Source of the DNA: CAZLWA01 sp964563165
GTDB lineage: Bacteria > CLD3 > SB21
Length of the DNA: 16,627 nt
Assembly (NCBI GenBank): GCA_964563165.1
Contig: CAZLWA010000035.1
Coordinates: 1 to 16,627 of the forward strand
Direction of reading: 5' to 3'
Below the pieces are notes generated by a model. That model saw only the letters and a program-made list of their open reading frames with translations, ran no database searches and was not told the DNA's origin. This document shows positions 6,813-14,300 of the stretch, in pieces (within the stretch, counting starts at the first letter, position 1; each line of letters begins with the position of its first letter). Position numbers and translations under genes: made by a program.

Positions 6813-8035
6813 GCCGTAACCCCTATCGCACCCGTCTTGCGGTTTCGCTCGCTTCTCTGTTATTCTTTGCCCTCGCCGGTTATTCTCAAAAGGCAGATTC
6901 GCTCAGCGAACGAAAGGCCGGCACGGAGGAATACAGGCCGCTGAAACTCGATGCGGCGGATGAGATCGAGAATCAGCGGCTGGAAGGCAAGGACGTCCTG
7001 CGAGCGACGGGTCACGTAAAGTTTTCACAGGATACGATTACCGCGACGTGCGATCAGTCGGCATTTTTCAAAGACCTGCAAATGGCGATCTTAATAGGCC
7101 ACGTCGTCTTGTATGACCGTCATCGCACCATTTTCTGCGAAAAGGCGAAGTATTTTGCCAAGCAAAGGAAGGCGGTGTGTCAGGATAACGTCATATTTGT
7201 CGATGGTGCCATGACGCTGGTGGCCGATTCGCTGGTTTATTTTCAGAATATAGAACAGCTTATCGCGCAAGGCCACATGGTCATCTTCGACAGTACGGAA
7301 TCCGTCACGATATACGGGCACGAAGGATTTTATGATGTCAAGAAGAAATATGCTACGGCGAAAGGCCGTCCGTACATGATCCAGTTTGACAGCACGCATT
7401 TTAAAGGGCAGAATATAGCCCGTCTCAGCCGCGGCCTGGAATCCAGGCCGAAACTGGACAGCCTTGGAAAACCGGCGAGGTACGGGGCGGACGAACAATT
7501 AACGGTCAAAGGATTGTTTGTGGAGTCGTTCATAGACAGCCATAAAGTCCGTATCCAGGACAGCGTCTTTCTGACGCGGGAAAAATTGGTTACGACGTCG
7601 CGCCGCGCTCTGTATCATACGAAAAAAGAAGTACTGGAAATTGAAGGGGATCCCGTAGCGACGTACGAAAAAAACAAAATGATCGGCGACAGCATGGCCG
7701 TTCAGTTTCGTGAAAAAGAGATCAAAACGATTTACGTCAACGGCAACGCCGCAGCCTCCTCACAGGCAGATTCGGGCAGGATCAAAACAAATACCCTGCG
7801 CGCGAAAGAAATCATCATACATATCAAGGACAAAAAGTTAAGCACCATGGAAGCTCACGGCAATGCGTATAATTTATATTTTCTGGAGAGCCATGAAGGC
7901 GTGAATGAAATTTCCGGGCCCAACATGATATTATTCTTTGACTCCAAAGGCAAATTGAAAAACTTCAAAGTTCTCGGCGGAACGGAAGGAACGTATTTCC
8001 CCGAAAAATTTGAAAGCCAGGCAGGAAAAAACTAA
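6809..8035 (+). CDS. lptA: LptA/OstA-family periplasmic LPS transport protein
   Basis: A 408-residue exported protein of the OstA/LptA family, which forms the periplasmic beta-jellyroll bridge carrying LPS to the outer membrane. The first 25 or so residues are a signal peptide (MSRNPYRTR followed by a long hydrophobic core ending near AGYS). The mature part repeats short strand pairs typical of the fold: RATGHVKFSQDTITATCDQS, then GHVVLYD, DNVIFVDGAMTLVADSLVYF, GHMVIFD and later GNAAAS and GNAYNLYFLE. It is more than twice as long as Escherichia coli LptA (185 residues). Long LptA-like proteins also occur in other phyla; a longer jellyroll could span more of the periplasm without polymerising. 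The ATG overlaps the lptC stop (ATGA), and its own TAA overlaps the lptB ATG (TAATG). Confidence 0.85.
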   Translation: MSRNPYRTRLAVSLASLLFFALAGYSQKADSLSERKAGTEEYRPLKLDAADEIENQRLEGKDVLRATGHVKFSQDTITATCDQSAFFKDLQMAILIGHVVLYDRHRTIFCEKAKYFAKQRKAVCQDNVIFVDGAMTLVADSLVYFQNIEQLIAQGHMVIFDSTESVTIYGHEGFYDVKKKYATAKGRPYMIQFDSTHFKGQNIARLSRGLESRPKLDSLGKPARYGADEQLTVKGLFVESFIDSHKVRIQDSVFLTREKLVTTSRRALYHTKKEVLEIEGDPVATYEKNKMIGDSMAVQFREKEIKTIYVNGNAAASSQADSGRIKTNTLRAKEIIIHIKDKKLSTMEAHGNAYNLYFLESHEGVNEISGPNMILFFDSKGKLKNFKVLGGTEGTYFPEKFESQAGKN

Positions 8036-8856
8036 TGGCATCCGAAGAAACAGGCGGCATTTCCGTCCCATCGCACCCGCACCACAAGCCGGCGATCGCC
8101 GACTACCTTGACCACAAAGAGGAAGCTAAGCGAACCTTGCGCGCGGAAGGATTGGTCAAAAAATACAGCGGGCGCAGCGTGGTTAACGGGGTCGATATTC
8201 AGCTGACGCAGAGTGAGATTGTCGGTTTGCTCGGCCCTAACGGCGCCGGCAAGACGACGACGTTTTATATGATCACCGGCATGATCAAGCCGAATCAGGG
8301 TAAAATTTTTCTTGACGAAAAAAATATTAAGAACATGGCGATGTATCGCCGCGCCCGTTTGGGCATCGGTTATCTGCCGCAAGAAGCGTCGATATTCAGG
8401 AAATTGACGGTCGAACAGAATATCCTGGCGATTTTGCAAACGCTGAAAATCTCCCGCCAGGAAAGAAATCATCGTCTGGAACAATTATTGGAGGACATGT
8501 CCATTACCCGCATCGCGAAAAGTAAAGGGTATTCGTTGTCCGGCGGAGAACGCCGCAGGACGGAGATCGCACGCGCGCTCGTGACGAATCCGAGGTTTTT
8601 ACTTCTGGATGAGCCGTTCGCCGGAATTGACCCGATCGCCGTAGAAGATATTCAATCCATCATTCAGGGCCTGAAGTCACGCGGCATCGGCATTTTGATC
8701 ACAGATCACAATGTACATGAAACCCTGGCGATCACCGATCGCGCTTATCTCCTGTTCGACGGAAAAGTTTTACGAAGCGGAACGTCGCAATTTCTCGCCG
8801 AGGACCCGGAAGCAAGAAAATTGTATCTCGGGGACAAATTCAAATTGAGAGATTAA
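8035..8856 (+). CDS. lptB: LPS export ABC transporter ATP-binding protein LptB
   Basis: A 273-residue ABC ATPase, the cytoplasmic motor of the LptBFG complex that extracts LPS from the inner membrane. Visible motifs are Walker A GPNGAGKTT (67-75), Q-loop LPQEAS (Q116), signature LSGGE (168-172), Walker B FLLLDEP (188-194) and H-loop histidine H225 in TDHNVHET. The YLPQEASIFRKLTVEQNI stretch and the DHNVHETLAITDRAYLL ending are diagnostic of LptB within ABC ATPases. Residues 1-35 are an extra N-terminal tail rich in His, Pro and charged residues before the normal start of the domain at about LRAEGLVKKYSG. The tail is kept because the ATG at 8035 overlaps the lptA stop in a TAATG coupling signal. 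The permease genes lptF and lptG are not in the window. Confidence 0.95.
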   Translation: MASEETGGISVPSHPHHKPAIADYLDHKEEAKRTLRAEGLVKKYSGRSVVNGVDIQLTQSEIVGLLGPNGAGKTTTFYMITGMIKPNQGKIFLDEKNIKNMAMYRRARLGIGYLPQEASIFRKLTVEQNILAILQTLKISRQERNHRLEQLLEDMSITRIAKSKGYSLSGGERRRTEIARALVTNPRFLLLDEPFAGIDPIAVEDIQSIIQGLKSRGIGILITDHNVHETLAITDRAYLLFDGKVLRSGTSQFLAEDPEARKLYLGDKFKLRD

Positions 8857-8862
8857 TGACAT

Positions 8863-8896
8863 CATCCGTCGGCCATGAACGGGGCCGACGACGATG
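8863..8896 (+). repeat. GC-rich intercistronic hairpin between lptB and rpoN
   Basis: CGTCGGCC (8867-8874) and GGCCGACG (8883-8890) are perfect inverted repeats around an 8-base loop. CATC (8863-8866) can extend the stem by pairing with GATG (8893-8896) across a two-base bulge. No U-tract follows; the sequence runs directly into the rpoN ribosome site. It is therefore not a canonical intrinsic terminator but could act in RNA processing, partial attenuation or translation control of rpoN. Confidence 0.55.
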
Positions 8897-8909
8897 CCGA
8901 TAGAGGTTT

Positions 8910-10559
8910 ATGGCCCAAGGAATGAAACAAGTATTGAGTCAGCAGATGAAACTGACGCCGCAGCAGATACTGCTGTCGAGTCTGCTTCAGCTGCCTATTA
9001 CCGCCTTGGAGCAGCGCATCAAACAGGAATTGGAAATGAATCCCCTGCTTGAGGAAACGCAGGAGCTCGAAGAGACGCTCGAAGAGGAGGAAGAGCAGGA
9101 CGAAACGCCGGAACTCGAATTGAAGCAAGAAAAAGAAGATGATAAAAAAGAACAGGAAGAGGCCGAGATCAAAGCCGACAGGGAGAAAGAAAAAAAGGCC
9201 GAAGAAGAGGTGGACTGGGAAAAATTTTTAAGCGATGAAAATAACTTTGAAATCCGTTTGCCGCGCGATCACAGCCATGAAGACGATGAAAACGAATGGA
9301 TCCAGCCGATGCGTACCACGCTCGCCGACCACCTGCTCAACCAGTTACGCATGACCAGTGTGGGCCCCCGCGAAAGGGAAATCGGAGAATATATTATTTG
9401 GAATCTTAATGACGACGGCTATCTTGTTTATGAAGAGACCATCGAAGGCCATGGCGATATTCAAAGTTTTGCCGAGGCGGCCGTAGACTACCGGGAAGAT
9501 AATAATAATTTTGACCCGACCGGTGTCCCCGAGGCACCGGAGCCGTCCGTCGAACCGCCTCCGGTAAAGCGGAGTAAAACGAATCCTATGGATCCCGTTC
9601 GGGCTATTGCTGCCGAACTTCATGCGACGGCCGACGAGGTCGAAAAAGTGTTAAAAGTCGTTCAGTCCCTGGATCCCGCAGGCATTGCGGCAAGAAATTT
9701 AAAAGAATGTATTATCCTCCAATTGCAGCGGAAGACAGACGGCTTTTACGACACCGCCGCTTCACTGACCATGAAAATTATCACCGAGGCCTACGAGGAT
9801 TTTATAAATCGCCGTTACGACAAAGTCAGCCGTCAGCTTAAAATACCTTTGGAATCCATCAAGCAAGCGATCGGTGAAATTCTGACTCTCAATCCTAAGC
9901 CCGGCGAAGGATATATTACGGCCGAACAAAACTATATCACACCCGATGTCGTGGTCAAGAAGGTGAACGATGTGTTTGAGATTATTTTGAATGACTACGG
10001 CGTTCCGAGATTGCGTATCAATCATGCGTACAGGCGGATGATGCTGGAAAAAGACAAGACGCAGAAAGATACCAAGGAATTTATCAAGAATAAACTGGAA
10101 GCCGCAAAATGGCTGATCAATTCGCTGTACCGGCGGCGCGACACCATTCATCGTACGGTCTCGACGATCATTGAATTACAGAAAGATTTTTTTGAGAAAG
10201 GAAGGGAGTTTATCAAGCCCATGAAGCTGGAAGACGTGGCGTCGCGCATCGGCATGGATATATCCACGATCAGCCGTGCGACCAACGGCAAATACATGCA
10301 AACCGACTACGGCGTTTTTGAATTGAAATATTTCTTCTCCGGCAGCATGACCAATGCGGAAGGCGAAGATATTTCCACCAAGCAAATCAAAGGCGTGTTG
10401 AAGCAGGTCATTGAAGAAGAAGATAAGCAAAATCCTTTGAGCGATGATGAATTGGCCCGCGTCTTGACGGATCGCGGAACACCCATAGCCCGGCGCACCA
10501 TCACGAAATATCGGGAACAGATGATGATCCCGGCCGCCCGTTTACGCAGGCAAATATAA
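8910..10559 (+). CDS. rpoN: RNA polymerase sigma-54 factor RpoN
   Basis: A 549-residue sigma-54, which directs RNA polymerase to -24/-12 promoters opened by enhancer-binding ATPases. Region I (about 7-50) has the Gln/Leu-rich helices ending in NPLLEE. Region II (about 50-105) is an extremely acidic Glu/Lys-rich linker. The core-binding domain covers about 135-400, with SLDPAGIAARNLKECI at 253-268. The DNA-binding part contains a helix-turn-helix (LEDVASRIGMDISTISRATNGKYM, about 440-463), the following FELKYFFS, and the RpoN box ARRTITKYRE (527-536). A proline- and acid-rich stretch (about 178-228) is inserted in the core-binding domain, longer than usual. AGAGG at 8902-8906 lies only 3 bases before the ATG. 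The next in-frame ATG at 8922 is less well placed. It sits 53 bp after lptB; the lptB-rpoN order is also seen in proteobacteria. Confidence 0.96.
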   Translation: MAQGMKQVLSQQMKLTPQQILLSSLLQLPITALEQRIKQELEMNPLLEETQELEETLEEEEEQDETPELELKQEKEDDKKEQEEAEIKADREKEKKAEEEVDWEKFLSDENNFEIRLPRDHSHEDDENEWIQPMRTTLADHLLNQLRMTSVGPREREIGEYIIWNLNDDGYLVYEETIEGHGDIQSFAEAAVDYREDNNNFDPTGVPEAPEPSVEPPPVKRSKTNPMDPVRAIAAELHATADEVEKVLKVVQSLDPAGIAARNLKECIILQLQRKTDGFYDTAASLTMKIITEAYEDFINRRYDKVSRQLKIPLESIKQAIGEILTLNPKPGEGYITAEQNYITPDVVVKKVNDVFEIILNDYGVPRLRINHAYRRMMLEKDKTQKDTKEFIKNKLEAAKWLINSLYRRRDTIHRTVSTIIELQKDFFEKGREFIKPMKLEDVASRIGMDISTISRATNGKYMQTDYGVFELKYFFSGSMTNAEGEDISTKQIKGVLKQVIEEEDKQNPLSDDELARVLTDRGTPIARRTITKYREQMMIPAARLRRQI

Positions 10560-10586
10560 TGCACTCAATCACATAAGGAAACCGTC

Positions 10587-12440
10587 ATGAAATCGTACCT
10601 TTTGCGGCAGGTGTTCTTACTTATCACCGCATGGAATATCTATGGTGTATCCGCCCGGGGAGCAATTCACCCATCCGCAGACGCTCCGCAAATTGAGTAC
10701 ACGCTTTCGATGAATAATCCGCAAACGCATTATTTTAATATCATCATGACGATTCGTAATTTAAAAAAAGACTTTCTGGACGTGACCATGCCCGTGTGGA
10801 CGCCGGGTTCCTATAAGATCAGGGAATTTTCACGCCAGGTGGAGGATTTTCACGCGGAAAATCGAAACGGCGCGGTTTTGAAGTTTGAAAAAACAGAAAA
10901 AAATATTTGGCGCGTCTATTCACAAAATTCTGAATTTATTACACTCACCTACTCCGTGTATGCCTTTGAGTTGAGCGTGCGTACCAGTTTTCTCGACGAG
11001 GCACACGGATATGTCAACGGTGCCGGTGTATTCATGTTCGTGGACGGCAGTATGCAGCTCCCCCATAAGCTCACGATCAATCTCTACAAAAATTGGCGAA
11101 CGATTTCCACGGGCCTTCCGCCTGCGGAAGGCAAGCCAAATGTTTTTTTGGCGAAGAATTATGACCTCCTCGTGGATTCACCGATCGAGATGGGCAATCA
11201 AAAAGTTCTCACATTCGACGTTAAGCGCATTCCCCACGAAGTGGCGCTATTCGGATTCGGCAACTACAACGAGCTGGCGCTAGTGCAAGATATGAAAACA
11301 ATCGTTGAAGAAGCCGCGAAAGTAGTGGATACCATTCCCTATGAAAAATATTTGTTCATTCTGCACGCTTTGCCGGGGATAAGCGGCGCTTTGGAGCATT
11401 TGAATTCAACGACCATCGATGCGGACAGCTGGCTATTCACGGACAGCTCACGCTACGCCAATTTTCTTTCGGTTGTTGCCCATGAATATTTCCATCTATG
11501 GAATGTGAAGAGAATCCGGCCGAAGGAGCTGGGTCCGTTCAATTATAACCGGGAAAATTACACTTCCCTGCTCTGGGTGGCGGAGGGTTTCACGGAATAC
11601 TATGGAGATCTCATTACGTATCGCTCGAGATTAATCACTACAGAACACTATTTGAAAGGGATTGAATCCGCTATACAGAATATTCAAGACACACCTGGCC
11701 GGTTCGTCCAGAGCATGGAAAATGCAAGCCGTGACGCGTGGATCAAGTTTTACATGCCGGATGAAAACTTTTCCAATTCAGCCATCTCCTACTACGTAAA
11801 AGGCTCAGTCATCGCCTTACTCATGGATATTGAGATCATTCGTTCGACCGGCGGCAAGAAAAACCTGGATACCGTCATGCGCTATTTGTGGAATGAGTAT
11901 TATCTCAAGGAAAGGCGCGGATATACGGCCGATGAATTCAAGCGCGCGTGCGAAACCGTTACCGGAAAGACTTTGGATGACTTTTTTGGCCGGTACATTG
12001 CCGGCACGTCGGAAATCAATTATAACGATTTCCTCAGCTCGGTCGGCTTAAACCTAAGAGAAGAAAAAAATGACAAGCCTTATATCGGAATTGACATTGT
12101 CAGCGAACCAGATAACGTCATCGTTCGCAGAGTTCTCAAAGGCTCGCCGGCATTCGTCTCCGGGGTGAACGTGAACGACGAAATTGTAGCGATCAACGGA
12201 TTCCGTGTGAATTCAAAAACCTATGCGAATCGATTGGCCGACAGGGCCCTTGGGGAAAAATTGAAACTTCTGATCTCACGAAGAGAACAAATGATGGAAT
12301 TGGAAGTTACACTCACACCGGCGCCGCCAAGATACCATATCGAAAAACTGCCCGTACCTACGGAATCGCAGAAGGTCTTATTCGAAAAGTGGACCGGAGA
12401 GAAATGGCAGCGGTTGACGATCAAAAACTTCATAAACTAA
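10587..12440 (+). CDS. M61-family metallopeptidase with C-terminal PDZ domain
   Basis: A 617-residue exported zinc peptidase of family M61 (glycyl aminopeptidase type). Residues 1-25 look like a signal peptide. An N-terminal beta domain (about 35-215) holds the conserved VWTPGSYKIREFSR motif. The catalytic domain carries GALEHLNS (267-274), the zinc motif HEYFH (299-303) and the third ligand E333 in WVAEGFTEYYGD. A PDZ domain occupies about 490-585 (YIGIDIV, then KGSPAFVSGVNVNDEIVAING). This is the standard architecture and length for the family. It probably trims small peptides in the periplasm, but its substrate preference cannot be read from sequence. AAGGA at 10575-10579 is 7 bases before the ATG. 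It lies 27 bp after rpoN and 13 bp before the sugar-nucleotide gene, so it is probably in the same transcript. Confidence 0.92.
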   Translation: MKSYLLRQVFLLITAWNIYGVSARGAIHPSADAPQIEYTLSMNNPQTHYFNIIMTIRNLKKDFLDVTMPVWTPGSYKIREFSRQVEDFHAENRNGAVLKFEKTEKNIWRVYSQNSEFITLTYSVYAFELSVRTSFLDEAHGYVNGAGVFMFVDGSMQLPHKLTINLYKNWRTISTGLPPAEGKPNVFLAKNYDLLVDSPIEMGNQKVLTFDVKRIPHEVALFGFGNYNELALVQDMKTIVEEAAKVVDTIPYEKYLFILHALPGISGALEHLNSTTIDADSWLFTDSSRYANFLSVVAHEYFHLWNVKRIRPKELGPFNYNRENYTSLLWVAEGFTEYYGDLITYRSRLITTEHYLKGIESAIQNIQDTPGRFVQSMENASRDAWIKFYMPDENFSNSAISYYVKGSVIALLMDIEIIRSTGGKKNLDTVMRYLWNEYYLKERRGYTADEFKRACETVTGKTLDDFFGRYIAGTSEINYNDFLSSVGLNLREEKNDKPYIGIDIVSEPDNVIVRRVLKGSPAFVSGVNVNDEIVAINGFRVNSKTYANRLADRALGEKLKLLISRREQMMELEVTLTPAPPRYHIEKLPVPTESQKVLFEKWTGEKWQRLTIKNFIN

Positions 12441-12453
12441 CTAAGGAGATACC

Positions 12454-13389
12454 ATGCGGATTGTCGTAACGGGCGGTGCGGGATTTTTGGGATCGCATTT
12501 GTGCGACCGGCTGCTGGCGGAGAACCATGAAGTCATCGCCATTGATAATCTCATCACCGGGAGTTCAGACAATTTTGCGCATATTCACCATAAGCAGTTT
12601 TCTTTCATTCATTACGATGTGACTAATTACATTTATGTTGACGGACCGGTGGATTTTGTTTTGCATTTTGCCAGCCCGGCAAGCCCGATTGACTATCTCG
12701 AATTGCCGATACAAACATTAAAAGTAGGTTCGTTGGGAACCCATAAAGCATTGGGACTGGCAAAAAATAAGAAAGCGGGTTTTCTTCTAGCGTCCACGTC
12801 GGAAGTTTACGGCGACCCCTTGATCAACCCCCAGCATGAGGAATACTGGGGCAACGTGAACCCCGTAGGGCCGCGCGGCGTGTATGATGAGGCCAAACGA
12901 TTCGCCGAAGCCATGACGATGGCTTACCACACGTTTCACCAGGTTGATACGCGCATTGTGAGGATCTTTAATACGTACGGACCGCGGAACCGCCCCAATG
13001 ACGGGCGCGTGGTACCGACGTTCATCAATCAGGCGATCCGCAACGAGCCCCTTACGGTTTTTGGCGAGGGAAAGCAGACGCGATCGTTTTGTTATGTGAG
13101 CGATCTCATTGACGGTATTTATCGTTTGATGTTATCCAGGGAGCATTTTCCCATCAATATAGGCAATCCGCACGAAATGACGGTTTTGGAATTTGCTGAA
13201 TTGATCATTGAAATGACCGGAAGTTCCAGCAAAATTACTCATAAACCGCTGCCGCAGGATGATCCTACCGTACGCCGCCCCGACATCTCCAAAGCAAAGA
13301 AATTCCTCGGATGGGAACCTGTGGTCGACATTCGAAAAGGACTTTCACACACCATAGAATATTTTAAGTCCAAAATAAATAGACGGTGA
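12454..13389 (+). CDS. UDP-glucuronate decarboxylase (UDP-xylose synthase), extended SDR family
   Basis: A 311-residue NAD-dependent sugar-nucleotide enzyme, normal length for bacterial UDP-xylose synthases. It oxidises and decarboxylates UDP-glucuronate to UDP-xylose in the cytoplasm. The NAD-binding motif GGAGFLGSH is at 7-15 and DNLITGS at 31-37. LHFASPASPIDY (70-81) and ASTSEVYGDP (113-122, with S116 and E117) are UXS-type motifs. The catalytic pair is Y144 and K148 in YDEAK. NTYGPRNRPNDGRVVPTFI and RSFCYVSDLIDG follow as in the family. A dTDP-glucose dehydratase is less likely because of the ASPASPIDY and RGVYDEAK blocks. The ribosome site AAGGAG (12443-12448) is 5 bases before the ATG. 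The stop TGA lies inside the first unit of the heptamer array. The product could feed LPS or capsule synthesis, consistent with the upstream lpt genes. Confidence 0.92.
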   Translation: MRIVVTGGAGFLGSHLCDRLLAENHEVIAIDNLITGSSDNFAHIHHKQFSFIHYDVTNYIYVDGPVDFVLHFASPASPIDYLELPIQTLKVGSLGTHKALGLAKNKKAGFLLASTSEVYGDPLINPQHEEYWGNVNPVGPRGVYDEAKRFAEAMTMAYHTFHQVDTRIVRIFNTYGPRNRPNDGRVVPTFINQAIRNEPLTVFGEGKQTRSFCYVSDLIDGIYRLMLSREHFPINIGNPHEMTVLEFAELIIEMTGSSSKITHKPLPQDDPTVRRPDISKAKKFLGWEPVVDIRKGLSHTIEYFKSKINRR

Positions 13390-13483
13390 TTAGTGAGTAG
13401 TGATTAGTGAGTAGTGAGTAGTGAGTAGTGAGTAGTGAGTAGTGATAACTGATAACTGATAACTGATAACTGACAACTGATCA
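13386..13483. repeat. Array of fourteen in-register 7-bp repeats filling a convergent intergenic region
   Basis: Ninety-eight bases divide exactly into fourteen heptamers of pattern [GC]TGA[GTC][TAC]A. In order: GTGATTA, GTGAGTA, GTGATTA, GTGAGTA five times, GTGATAA, CTGATAA three times, CTGACAA, CTGATCA. The first unit starts one base before the TGA stop of the UDP-xylose synthase gene. The last unit ends on the TGA stop codon (as TCA) of tadA on the other strand. The left half is a GTGAGTA type and the right half a CTGATAA type, with GTGATAA as the transition unit. Because 7 is not a multiple of 3, the TGA in each unit closes all three forward frames. Confidence 0.93.
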
Positions 13484-13936
13484 CTGTTTCCTCAACTTCG
13501 CAAAAAAATCCTTCAAAATTCCTGAGCATTTACTTTCCATGATTCCGGTCACCAGTTCGACACGGTGATTGAGCCGATCGTCCTGGACTATATTATACAG
13601 CGATGAACAAGCGCCGGTTTTATTGTCATACGTACCGAATACAACGGCTTGCAACCGCGCCAAAACAATGGCGCCGGCGCACATGGCACATGGCTCCAGA
13701 GTCACATACAGCGTCGCCCCGTTGAGCCATTTCGAGCCCAGCGTCGCAGCGGCGGACGTTAGCGCAATCATTTCCGCATGAGCGGTCGGATCCTGAAGCA
13801 TCTCAATCTGATTGTGCCCTCTGCCGATGATCCGGTTTTCATGCACAATGACCGCGCCGACGGGAATTTCATTCTTCTCGTAAGCCTTTTCGGCCTCCGT
13901 AATGGCCTGCTCCATCCACATTTCGTGATCGTTCAT
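13481..13936 (-). CDS. tadA: tRNA(adenine34) deaminase TadA
   Basis: A 151-residue cytidine/deoxycytidylate-deaminase-fold enzyme of normal TadA length. It converts the wobble adenosine 34 of tRNA-Arg to inosine in the cytoplasm. The zinc and proton-shuttle residues are visible: H53 and E55 in TAHAEM, and C83 and C86 in PCAMC. The sequence IPVGAVIV (24-31), the GHNQ motif at 40-43 and LARLQAVVFGTYDNKTGA after the zinc site are typical of TadA rather than guanine or cytosine deaminases. An AAGG sequence lies about 8 bases before the ATG. The gene converges on the UDP-xylose synthase gene. Its TGA stop codon is supplied by the last unit of the heptamer array (CTGATCA, in which TGATCA is palindromic), so repeat turnover at that end could alter the C-terminus. 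Confidence 0.94.
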   Translation of the reverse strand: MNDHEMWMEQAITEAEKAYEKNEIPVGAVIVHENRIIGRGHNQIEMLQDPTAHAEMIALTSAAATLGSKWLNGATLYVTLEPCAMCAGAIVLARLQAVVFGTYDNKTGACSSLYNIVQDDRLNHRVELVTGIMESKCSGILKDFFAKLRKQ

Positions 13937-14062
13937 AATTTAGCCTTGATCCTTTTGCCTTTTTGAATTCAGAATCACAATGACTCCAAGGCTCTTGGGT
14001 TTTCTTTAACTTTGTGTCCTTCAGTCTTAGTCGTAAACAAAGCATGTGAGTTTTAGAATTCT

Positions 14063-14082
14063 CAATTCTTAATTATGAATTG
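14063..14082. repeat. AT-rich imperfect palindrome in the tadA-TPR intergenic region
   Basis: CAATTC (14063-14068) and GAATTG (14077-14082) flank the palindromic core TAATTA (14070-14075), with one unpaired T on each side. This gives a 20-base near-palindrome. It could be a regulator site for tadA or just low-complexity intergenic sequence. Confidence 0.4.
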
Positions 14083-14300
14083 ACTCTGACATTTGCTTTC
14101 TGATCTTAATTTCTTCTTCTTCAGTTCCAACGGTTCCTGTCTCCGTCGCCATGGCCTGCCGCTACCCAAATCCGAACACGCCATGAGTTTCGGATTCCCC
14201 CACCGAAATCCCTGATATGAAAACATCCGCACAAAGAATATTATAAAACAAAACTTAATACAACAGAAATATTACAATATCAGACAAGGGCTGACGAAGA

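Noticed and set aside
8863..8896. Hairpin after lptB considered as an intrinsic terminator
   Set aside because: No run of T follows the stem; the next bases lead straight into the rpoN ribosome site.
13386..13483. Heptamer array considered as a CRISPR array
   Set aside because: Units are 7 bp with no spacers between them and there are no cas genes. It is a simple tandem array.
14140..14220. Stretch with short complementary runs and an AAATCCGAA motif considered as a tRNA
   Set aside because: No acceptor stem, anticodon arm or T-loop consensus can be laid out; the only stem is 6 bp.
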